A DNA stretch of 7,192 bases, taken from positions 1 to 7,192 of the forward strand of contig MHER01000152.1 of NCBI GenBank assembly GCA_001805205.1, in the 5' to 3' direction. The translations under genes were made by a program, and so were the position numbers. Below the pieces are notes generated by a model that had not been told where the DNA came from, searched no databases, and saw nothing but the letters and a program-made list of their open reading frames with translations. Within the stretch, counting starts at the first letter, position 1, and each line of letters begins with the position of its first letter. Below are positions 1 through 5,850 of this stretch, in pieces. This DNA comes from Nitrospirae bacterium RIFCSPLOW2_12_42_9. GTDB taxonomy: Bacteria > Nitrospirota > 9FT-COMBO-42-15 > HDB-SIOI813.

Positions 1-1
1 A

Positions 2-469
2 TTTAAACTTGGAACCAAATACAGTGAGGCAATGGGTGCAACATACCTTGATGAGTCAGGGAGACCACAACATATAATTATGGGTTGTTATGGAATTGGC
101 GTAGGAAGGACTATGGCTGCTGCTATAGAGCAGAATCATGATAAAGATGGAATAAAATGGCCTCCTGCTATTGCACCATTTAAGGTTATTATTCTACCTT
201 TGAATATGGACTCTGAAAGGACCCTGTCAACAGCAGAGGTCATATATAAGGGTCTTGAAGATGATGACATTGAAGTGGTCATGGATGACAGAGGTGAACG
301 GCCAGGGGTAAAGTTTAAAGATGCTGACCTGCTTGGGATCCCTTATCAGATAGTAATCGGAGATAAAGGATTAAACAGGGGGATTATTGAAATAAAGAAC
401 AGGACGACCAGAGAAGTCAGTGAAGTAGAAGTAGATAAAATACAGGGCATTATAGAGATGCTGCATTGA
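2..469 (+). CDS. proS: Prolyl-tRNA synthetase, C-terminal part (5' end outside window)
   Basis: Partial gene; 155 codons are visible and the start lies left of the window. The enzyme is a cytoplasmic class II aminoacyl-tRNA synthetase that charges tRNA-Pro with proline. The first visible codon is at position 2 (FKLGTKYSEAMGATYL), which is the part of the catalytic core that follows the editing insertion in bacterial-type ProS. Class II motif 3 follows at visible residues 28-36 (GCYGIGVGR, the Arg encoded at 107-109), then AAAIEQNHD. From about visible residue 58 (IAPFKVIILPL) to the end is an anticodon-binding domain, with DDRGERPGVKFKDADLLGIP typical of the family. The frame ends normally at a TGA, so only the N-terminal part is missing. 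It is separated from the downstream signalling/pilus genes by 185 nt and probably belongs to a different transcription unit. Identification is very secure. Confidence 0.97.
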   Translation, partial: FKLGTKYSEAMGATYLDESGRPQHIIMGCYGIGVGRTMAAAIEQNHDKDGIKWPPAIAPFKVIILPLNMDSERTLSTAEVIYKGLEDDDIEVVMDDRGERPGVKFKDADLLGIPYQIVIGDKGLNRGIIEIKNRTTREVSEVEVDKIQGIIEMLH

Positions 470-493
470 GGAATAATTAAAAACCTGTCCCAT

Positions 494-514
494 TATCCTT
501 TATCCCGTATCCTT
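494..514. repeat. Three tandem heptamers, TATCCTT/TATCCCG/TATCCTT
   Basis: The units TATCCTT (494-500), TATCCCG (501-507) and TATCCTT (508-514) stand head to tail with an exact 7-nt period. The first and third are identical and the middle one differs in its last two bases. The next seven bases (TCACTCG) no longer fit. It lies 24 nt after the proS stop and directly upstream of the pyrimidine-rich arm of the palindrome. Three copies is short, so chance in a pyrimidine-rich stretch cannot be excluded. Confidence 0.45.
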
Positions 515-542
515 TCACTCGAAAATCCCCTTTCAAATCCCC

Positions 543-567
543 TCCCCCCCTTTTCTAAAGGGGGGGA
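543..567. repeat. Perfect C/G-rich palindrome, probable dispersed intergenic repeat
   Basis: The left arm at 543-553 (T, seven C, three T) pairs perfectly with the right arm at 557-567 (three A, seven G, A), giving an 11-bp stem with a 3-nt TCT loop. The left side is preceded by AAATCCCCT-like blocks at about 524-543, which resemble partial copies of the same arm. Similar C-run/G-run palindromes are scattered in intergenic regions of many genomes, so I lean to a dispersed repeat. It could also fold in RNA and affect transcription past proS, but no U-tract follows on the + strand (next bases ATCTAAAAAATAT) and none lies at the other end on the - strand. It is therefore not a classical intrinsic terminator. 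Confidence 0.6.
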
Positions 568-654
568 ATCTAAAAAATATCAAGTCCTTATATGCGTTTG
601 CCGAAATAATAGTAAAATTTCGTAAAACTTCCGGGAGCAATTTCTTATTTAAAA

Positions 655-1902
655 ATGAGGATAACTGAAATATTAAAACCGCTGCAAGAAATTAATCCAC
701 TTTCATCTCTTTTTCACAAGTCTAATGGTGCCGCGAATTTAACCACAGAAATATCTGCAAAAGAAATTCCGGATTTTACTGACAAATCCCTTCTGAAAGA
801 GAATAACAGTGAGGAAATAATATCAAAACTTAAACTTACAAACAAGTTATTAGCTTATAATATCAATAAGTTTGAGACAGTCCTCGATAATCTGAATGAT
901 GGTGTTATAGTCCTCGATTCTTCAACCCGTATCCTTGCAATTAATCATATTATGGAGCAGCTCCTTAACCTTAAAAGAGAAGATATTAAAGGTAAACACA
1001 TCAGGGAATGTAATTGTGATAATAAGATATTTTCCTTTATCCTCGAGAACTTTGAGTCTATTAATAAACTGGTGGAAAAGACTGAGGAGATGAGTATAGG
1101 GACAAGTAATCTTCGGGTCTCTTATAAAACTCTTATAAGGAGTGATGGGAATCCATGTGGAACTATTTTGTTAGCCAAAGATATAACATCACATAAACTG
1201 ACTGAGCAGGCTATGGTAGAGTTCATCTCACAGGTGTCTCATGAGGTCAAGACACCATTAAACACGATTAAGTCCTATACAGAGATGCTGATTGATACAA
1301 ACAACAGGGAGACCATTCTTGAATTCTGTAATATCGTCAATGGAGAAGTTGACAGGCTTGCCAGCCTTATTAATAACCTTCTGCAACTTTCCAGGATAGA
1401 GATGGGTAGTGTGACCTTGTCTATGACAATGACAAAAACAAAAGAGTTTATAGAAAATGCGTTTAAGATAGCGATATCCCAGAAGAAGAAGGATATAAAA
1501 CATGAAATTATCCTGCCAGATAAGATCTCTCCTGTAAATATTGATAAAGAATTTATGGGGATAGCATTAATAAACCTCATAGGTAATGCAATAAAATATA
1601 CACCTGAGCATGGGAGAGTAACCTTAAGGGTTGAGGAAGATCAGGAAGAAGATAAGATAATGATACACGTTATCGATACAGGGATTGGTATATCTGAAGA
1701 TGATATGCAGCATATATTTGAGAAATTCTACAGGTCTCCTGATGATAAGGTCAGAGAAAAGCCGGGTCATGGGCTCGGACTCCCGATAACAAAACAGATT
1801 GTAGAACTTCATAATGGAGAAATTAAGGTTATCAGTAAAAAAGGTGAAGGGAGCCAGTTCTCTATCATCCTTCCAATAGGTGAAAGGTATTTCCTTGAGT
1901 AA
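655..1902 (+). CDS. Soluble PAS-domain sensor histidine kinase
   Basis: A 415-residue two-component kinase that would autophosphorylate on His and pass the phosphate to a response regulator, most simply the receiver encoded next. No signal peptide or membrane segment is visible, so it should be cytoplasmic. Residues 1-70 are a weakly conserved N-terminal region. A PAS domain spans about 73-180 (LNDGVIVLD to ILLAKDIT). The HisKA domain has the H-box SHEVKTPL with phosphoacceptor His196 (CAT at 1240-1242). The HATPase domain has the N-box NLIGNAIKYTP (307-317), G1 DTGIGI (341-346), F-box FEKFYR (355-360) and G2 GHGLGL (371-376), so it appears intact and active. ATG 655 is the only standard start after the in-frame stop at 613-615; its Shine-Dalgarno is poor (GGGAG at 633-637 is 17 nt away). 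The input signal is unknown. It is the first gene of the apparent operon. Confidence 0.95.
   Translation: MRITEILKPLQEINPLSSLFHKSNGAANLTTEISAKEIPDFTDKSLLKENNSEEIISKLKLTNKLLAYNINKFETVLDNLNDGVIVLDSSTRILAINHIMEQLLNLKREDIKGKHIRECNCDNKIFSFILENFESINKLVEKTEEMSIGTSNLRVSYKTLIRSDGNPCGTILLAKDITSHKLTEQAMVEFISQVSHEVKTPLNTIKSYTEMLIDTNNRETILEFCNIVNGEVDRLASLINNLLQLSRIEMGSVTLSMTMTKTKEFIENAFKIAISQKKKDIKHEIILPDKISPVNIDKEFMGIALINLIGNAIKYTPEHGRVTLRVEEDQEEDKIMIHVIDTGIGISEDDMQHIFEKFYRSPDDKVREKPGHGLGLPITKQIVELHNGEIKVISKKGEGSQFSIILPIGERYFLE
1878..1887 (+). promoter_or_regulatory. Ribosome-binding site that favours a TTG start for the receiver gene
   Basis: AGGTGAAAGG lies inside the 3' end of the histidine kinase gene. 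It is 7 nt from the TTG at 1895 but 16 nt from the ATG at 1904, and it would overlap the GTG at 1880. On spacing it supports TTG 1895, though ATG 1904, just after the kinase stop, remains possible. Initiation would be coupled to translation of the kinase. Confidence 0.45.
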
Positions 1903-2302
1903 AATGGCTGAGGGTAATAAAAAATCACACAAAATACTGATAGTGGATGATGAACCATTTAATTGCAGGATTCTTAAATTGAAGCTTGAGAATGCAGGAT
2001 ACAAAGTAGTTACGGCTTCCAATGGTGAAGAAGGATTGAGTAAATTTATGGTTGAATGTCCTGATGTGGTTATTTCTGACATCAGGATGCCCAGGATGAA
2101 CGGCTATGAGATGTGTAAATATATTAAGGAGGTAAGTAATGGCAGACCATATCTTACAATAGTTATTACATCAACAGTGGAGAAGAGAGAAAGGTCATTT
2201 GTAAATGAGACAGAGAATGCAGTCCTCCTTGAAAAACCAATAAGTCCAGGTCACCTGCTGACAATTGTGGAAGACTATTTAAACAAGCCTTCTTTTGTAT
2301 AG
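1895..2302 (+). CDS. Stand-alone response regulator receiver (CheY-like) protein
   Basis: A single-domain REC protein of 135 residues from TTG 1895, or 132 from ATG 1904. Numbered from TTG, it has the acidic pair Asp18-Asp19 (ILIVDDE), phosphoacceptor Asp62 (VVISDIRMPRMNG, GAC at 2078-2080), the switch Thr92 (IVITST) and Lys114 (LEKP). All active-site residues are present, so it should accept phosphate. No DNA-binding or enzymatic output domain follows, so it must act by protein contact or as a phosphotransfer intermediate. It overlaps the kinase gene by 8 nt and the HD-GYP gene begins 11 nt after its stop, which makes the kinase the obvious phosphodonor and the HD-GYP protein or pilus motor plausible targets (inference). 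The start is uncertain: GTG 1880, TTG 1895 and ATG 1904 are in frame, and TTG has the best-spaced ribosome-binding site. Confidence 0.92.
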   Translation: MSKMAEGNKKSHKILIVDDEPFNCRILKLKLENAGYKVVTASNGEEGLSKFMVECPDVVISDIRMPRMNGYEMCKYIKEVSNGRPYLTIVITSTVEKRERSFVNETENAVLLEKPISPGHLLTIVEDYLNKPSFV

Positions 2303-2313
2303 TTTAAAAGAGT

Positions 2314-3858
2314 ATGGATGAGAAAAGTATAATTATTAATTTAGAAAGATACAAAAGGTGTCTTTCAAATATCTCTAAGATATTTAAGGCTGATATTTGT
2401 TTTTTAGATGAAGCCGGTAATTGTAAAATCAAATCATATAATGGTCATAAACCAGGGTTCCCGGACCTGACCCCTGAAATATTACAAAAGGCATATAAAG
2501 AGGTAAAAAAGTCAGGAATCCCATTTTCAAAAAACGGCAAAAACAACTCATTTGGGATTGTTGGGGTACCGGTTGGTACATGGCCTCATTTGAGAGGGAT
2601 TCTTGTTGCCGGATATGGAAATGGAATGAATAAAGGTGTCCCGGCATCTGTCAGGAATCTTCAGGATATGCTTACTGAGATATCTGTTTTCATAGATGAT
2701 GAGACATCGCTGCAACAGGACCTTGATAGTCTGACAAATGAATTATCAACACGCTATGAAGAGCTTACCCTGATATATGGAGTAGGAGACAAACTTAAGG
2801 TAGCAGAAGACTCATACAGTACAATAAGGTACATAATCAATGAGGCATTGTATAGGTTACATAGTAATGCAAGTATCCTTTATGTACCTGATTTGGGAAT
2901 TATTGAGATTTTATTATCCGGAATAAAATATTCCAAAGATGATCTGGTTAAAATTGTCAGTCATGTAAAAAGAAAATGCAATACAGGGAAAGAGCAGATT
3001 GTTATAAATAATCTCAGGGATTTCAGAAGTATTGGATTTAAAGATAAGAACTGGTTTAAATTTATTGCAACTCCTGTGCAGATAAAAGGTGAGAGCAAAG
3101 GTATGTTCTTAATACTGAGTAATACTCTCAGGGTAGATTACTCTACAAGTGACTTAAAACTTCTTCAGGCACTTTCAGGACAGATATCTATAATAATTAC
3201 AAATGATGAACTGTACTATAATCTGAAAAACTTTCTCATGAATTTTGTGAAAACCATGGTATCGGCGATTGAGGCAAAAGACAGTTACACCCGGGGCCAT
3301 TCTGAGCGGGTCAATAAAATTTCAATAATGATTGCCAGGGCCATGGGACTTTCACAGAAAGATATAGAAAATGTCAGTTGGGCTTCAATATTGCATGATG
3401 TTGGCAAGATAGGAGTATCTGATAAGATACTGACAAAACCGGGAAGTCTAAACAGAGAGGAATATAATATAGTTAAGACACATCCTGAAAAGGGATATGA
3501 AATAATGAGGCATATAGCGCAGATTCAGGATGCATTACCGGGCATTTTATATCATCAGGAAAGGTATGACGGCAAGGGGTATCCAAAAGGACTGAAAGGT
3601 AAAGAGATACCTCTTTATGCAAGGATTATTGCTATAGCTGATACATATGATTCAATAACAAGTTCAAGGGCCTACAGGGCCTGCAATACACACATAAATG
3701 CCATCAGGGAGATAAACAGGATATCCGGTACTCAGCTTGATTCAGAGATTGTACGTGTGTTCAAAGAGATATGTAAAACCCAGCCTGATTTCATCAGAGG
3801 AGAAGGGGATGAAAATAAAAAAATCAAAGATTGGTCTGATAAGTTACATAGAACCTGA
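2314..3858 (+). CDS. HD-GYP domain protein, predicted cyclic-di-GMP phosphodiesterase with sensory N-terminus
   Basis: A 514-residue cytoplasmic protein with no visible membrane segment. Residues 1-130 form an unassigned, possibly GAF-like domain. A linker (about 130-160, with RYEELTLIYGVGDKL) leads to a probable GAF domain at about 160-300. The C-terminal HD-GYP domain (about 308-490) shows GHSERV (His329), HDVGKIGV (His361-Asp362, Lys365), THPEKG (His390), HQERYDGKGYP (His414, Asp419, GYP 422-424) and IADTYD (Asp443). HD-GYP proteins hydrolyse c-di-GMP at a metal centre, so this should lower c-di-GMP in response to its sensory domains. The second His of the common HHE triad is Gln415, a variant I believe is not rare. 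There is no receiver domain of its own; the one encoded upstream may serve it. ATG 2314 is forced by an in-frame stop at 2305-2307, although its Shine-Dalgarno is weak. Its last 50 nt overlap the STAS gene. Confidence 0.94.
   Translation: MDEKSIIINLERYKRCLSNISKIFKADICFLDEAGNCKIKSYNGHKPGFPDLTPEILQKAYKEVKKSGIPFSKNGKNNSFGIVGVPVGTWPHLRGILVAGYGNGMNKGVPASVRNLQDMLTEISVFIDDETSLQQDLDSLTNELSTRYEELTLIYGVGDKLKVAEDSYSTIRYIINEALYRLHSNASILYVPDLGIIEILLSGIKYSKDDLVKIVSHVKRKCNTGKEQIVINNLRDFRSIGFKDKNWFKFIATPVQIKGESKGMFLILSNTLRVDYSTSDLKLLQALSGQISIIITNDELYYNLKNFLMNFVKTMVSAIEAKDSYTRGHSERVNKISIMIARAMGLSQKDIENVSWASILHDVGKIGVSDKILTKPGSLNREEYNIVKTHPEKGYEIMRHIAQIQDALPGILYHQERYDGKGYPKGLKGKEIPLYARIIAIADTYDSITSSRAYRACNTHINAIREINRISGTQLDSEIVRVFKEICKTQPDFIRGEGDENKKIKDWSDKLHRT
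3796..3805 (+). promoter_or_regulatory. Ribosome-binding site fixing the STAS gene start inside the HD-GYP gene
   Basis: AGAGGAGAAG, with the core AGGAG at 3798-3802, lies 6 nt before ATG 3809, an ideal spacing. It decides for ATG 3809 over the in-frame ATG at 3737, which would add 24 residues not resembling STAS sequence. It sits within the coding sequence of the HD-GYP gene. Confidence 0.8.
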
Positions 3859-4144
3859 AATTCCCATTGCCAATGAAGGGGTGCAGGAACTTAAAAAGGT
3901 GTTAGAAGATTGTTTTAAAGATAATGAATTCAAGATCGTTATAAACTTTCACTCTGTTCCTTATATTGATAGTGATGGCCTCGGGGCGCTGCTTGACACA
4001 TTAGGAGAGGTGAGGAGGAGAGGCGGGAGTATAAAGATTTCCGATCCAAATCCGGTCTGCAATGACATCTTTGTTGCTGCGAGATTTAATACACTATTTG
4101 AAATATTCACTAATGTTGACAAGGCCGGGAGGAGCTTTTTATGA
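3809..4144 (+). CDS. STAS-domain protein (anti-sigma-factor-antagonist type)
   Basis: A 111-residue protein made almost entirely of one STAS domain, the fold of SpoIIAA/RsbV anti-anti-sigma factors. Residues 42-62 hold the hallmark strand and loop (IVINFHSVPYIDSDGLGALL). Ser55 aligns with the serine that a partner-switching kinase phosphorylates in SpoIIAA (Ser58) and RsbV (Ser56). The following residue, usually Ser or Thr, is Asp56. GGSIKISDPNP (72-82) and the end ARFNTLFEIF complete the fold. Such proteins normally bind an RsbW-like kinase/anti-sigma factor, and no such kinase or PP2C phosphatase is in the window. The partner could be elsewhere, or the protein could instead touch the signalling proteins or the pilus motor encoded next to it (inference). 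It overlaps the HD-GYP gene by 50 nt and the ATPase gene by 4 nt (ATGA), implying translational coupling. No gene symbol is warranted. Confidence 0.9.
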   Translation: MKIKKSKIGLISYIEPEIPIANEGVQELKKVLEDCFKDNEFKIVINFHSVPYIDSDGLGALLDTLGEVRRRGGSIKISDPNPVCNDIFVAARFNTLFEIFTNVDKAGRSFL

Positions 4145-5850
4145 TATCTGCCCTTCGTTCCAAGCCAAAGCGGCTGGGAGAGCTTCTTGTAGAAAAAGGC
4201 GTGCTTACAGAAGATCAGTGTAAGCAGGCATTGGATTTCCAGAAAAAGACCGGTAAAAGGCTTGGCCAGATTGTAATTGAACTTGGTTTGGTTAAAGAGG
4301 ATGAGTTATTACAGGTTCTCAGCAAGCAGATGGACCTTCCGCATATATGGTTGAGGAAGGGACTGATAGATCCCGGAATTATTAATGTTGTCCCGGGTGA
4401 GAAGGCAAGACTTTATAAGATTATGCCTATGTTCAAAGTCAAGAATAATCTGATATTAGCCACATCAGATCCCCAGGCAATATTTGTCTTTGATGAGATA
4501 GAAGAGATGACAGGTCTGTCTGTTCAGCCTGTACTTTCCAGATCAGGTGATATAGATAAGGCAATCGAAGAGTATTACGGAGGGGCTGTAGAGATTCCTG
4601 ATTATGTTGGAGATTTTGATGAAGGGGCTATACGCCTTGTTGAATCACAGGCACAATTTGATTTTGCCAGGATTGAAGAGATGGCTGATGGCAGTCCTAT
4701 TATCAACTTTGTAAACATGATAATACTCAGGGCAATAAAAGATAAGGCAAGTGATATACATATTGAACCGGATAAAAAGAAACTCCGTGTACGGTACAGA
4801 GTGGATGGAATAATGTATGAGGTAATGACACAGAAGATAGACCTCCATCCTGCTGTAGTATCAAGGTTAAAGGTTATGGCAAATCTCGATATAGCTGAAA
4901 GGCGTATGCCGCAGGATGGCAGGATACAGGTTATGGTGGAGGGGAGGGCAGTAGACCTGAGATTATCTTCCATGCCGGGTATACTTGGTGAGAAGATCGT
5001 CCTCAGGATTCTCGATAAAAAGAGTACAATACTGGATCTCAATCAGTTGGGCTTTTCTGAAGATACCCTTATCAGGTTTAAACACCTGCTAATGTATCCG
5101 TATGGCCTTATCCTTGTTACCGGGCCAACAGGCAGCGGTAAGACAACAACACTTTATGCAGCAATGAACCTTCTTAATACAATTGAGAAGAATATTATTA
5201 CCATTGAAGACCCTGTTGAGTATCAGATGGAGATTATCAATCAGAATCAGGTGAAAGAATCCATAGGTCTTACGTTTTCCGTAATTCTGCGCCATGCCTT
5301 AAGGCAGGACCCTGATATTGTAATGGTTGGAGAGATAAGGGACAAAGAGACTGCGGAGATTGCTATTCAGGCATCCCTGACAGGTCACCTTGTCTTATCC
5401 ACGCTCCATACCAATGATAGTGCAAGCGCTGTAACAAGGCTTCTTGATATGGGATTAGAGCCATATCTTGTCACATCATCTCTCACTGGTGTAATAGCTC
5501 AGAGATTGATCAGAAACATATGTCCGAAGTGTAAAACACTATTTTATCCCTCTACGTCTATCATGGAAAAATATGGCTGGACTGAGGAAAGACGGCTTCA
5601 GATTGCAAAGGGAAAGGGATGTCCTGAATGTTATGATTCCGGCTATAAAGGAAGGATGGGGTTATATGAACTACTGGAAGTTTCTGAAGATCTGCAATCA
5701 CTCATTCTTTCCAATCCATCCCTTGATGAAATAAGAAAACACCTGAGAAATAAGGGGCATATTACAATGGAGAGTGAGGGTATCAAGAAGGTACGTGAGC
5801 AGGTTACAACCTTTGAGGAGGTCTCGAGGGTTGTGACATTAGGGGGCTAA
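4141..5850 (+). CDS. pilB: Type IV filament assembly ATPase (PilB/GspE family) with c-di-GMP-binding MshEN domain
   Basis: A 569-residue cytoplasmic ATPase, full length for the family, that powers polymerisation of (pseudo)pilins. The N-terminus has two 24-residue MshEN motifs, at 11-34 (RLGELLVEKG...Q34) and 40-63 (RLGQIVIELG...Q63), 5 residues apart, as in c-di-GMP-binding MshE. The second fits the consensus fully; the first has Cys27 in place of a Leu. The ATPase core shows Walker A GPTGSGKTTT (328-337), the Asp box ITIEDPVEY (353-361), Walker B DPDIVMVGEIRD (390-401, Glu398) and the His box TGHLVLSTLHTND (414-426). Four cysteines (461, 464, 494, 497) form the zinc site. Initiation is strong: GGGAGGAG at 4127-4134, 6 nt before the ATG. 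The platform gene follows with no gap. PilB rather than GspE or MshE is a judgement call; no retraction ATPase (PilT) is seen in the window. Confidence 0.95.
   Translation: MISALRSKPKRLGELLVEKGVLTEDQCKQALDFQKKTGKRLGQIVIELGLVKEDELLQVLSKQMDLPHIWLRKGLIDPGIINVVPGEKARLYKIMPMFKVKNNLILATSDPQAIFVFDEIEEMTGLSVQPVLSRSGDIDKAIEEYYGGAVEIPDYVGDFDEGAIRLVESQAQFDFARIEEMADGSPIINFVNMIILRAIKDKASDIHIEPDKKKLRVRYRVDGIMYEVMTQKIDLHPAVVSRLKVMANLDIAERRMPQDGRIQVMVEGRAVDLRLSSMPGILGEKIVLRILDKKSTILDLNQLGFSEDTLIRFKHLLMYPYGLILVTGPTGSGKTTTLYAAMNLLNTIEKNIITIEDPVEYQMEIINQNQVKESIGLTFSVILRHALRQDPDIVMVGEIRDKETAEIAIQASLTGHLVLSTLHTNDSASAVTRLLDMGLEPYLVTSSLTGVIAQRLIRNICPKCKTLFYPSTSIMEKYGWTEERRLQIAKGKGCPECYDSGYKGRMGLYELLEVSEDLQSLILSNPSLDEIRKHLRNKGHITMESEGIKKVREQVTTFEEVSRVVTLGG

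Larger units (their letters stand above)
470..654. other. Intergenic region between proS and the signalling/pilus operon
   Basis: This 185-nt stretch is the longest non-coding part of the window. It holds a short heptamer run (494-514), two AAATCCCCT-type blocks (about 524-532 and 535-543) and a C/G-rich palindrome (543-567), followed by AT-rich sequence up to the histidine kinase start. The promoter of the downstream operon would be expected here. The best -35-like string I see is TTGCCG at 598-603, and AT-rich -10-like strings such as TAAAAT (613-618) are at the wrong spacing, so I do not call a promoter. No open frame of note is present. Confidence 0.6.

Noticed and set aside
543..567. Intrinsic transcription terminator for proS
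   Set aside because: The stem is strong, but it lies 74 nt after the stop and is followed by ATCTAAAAAATAT, with no U-tract on the + strand and none at the other end for the - strand. Recorded as a repeat instead.
598..618. Sigma-70-type promoter from TTGCCG and TAAAAT
   Set aside because: The two strings are only 9 nt apart, far from the usual 16-18, and other pairings match the consensus poorly.
1624..2082. Open frame of 152 codons on the - strand
   Set aside because: It lies wholly opposite the kinase and receiver genes, whose domains are unmistakable. Its translation shows no recognisable domain.
1880..2302. Receiver protein starting at GTG 1880
   Set aside because: The only good ribosome-binding sequence overlaps this codon, so it cannot serve it. 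TTG 1895 (or ATG 1904) is better placed.
3971..3976. Reading the Asp in IDSDG as a phosphomimetic replacement of the STAS phosphosite
   Set aside because: Counting along SpoIIAA and RsbV places the phosphosite at the first Ser of D-S-S/T-G, which is kept here as Ser55. The Asp replaces only the neighbouring residue.
3737..4144. Longer STAS protein starting at ATG 3737
   Set aside because: The extra 24 residues do not resemble STAS sequence and would deepen the overlap to 122 nt, while ATG 3809 has an ideal ribosome-binding site.
4602..5042. Open frame of 146 codons on the - strand
   Set aside because: It is opposite the conserved ATPase gene and low in recognisable features. It is a shadow of coding bias on the + strand.
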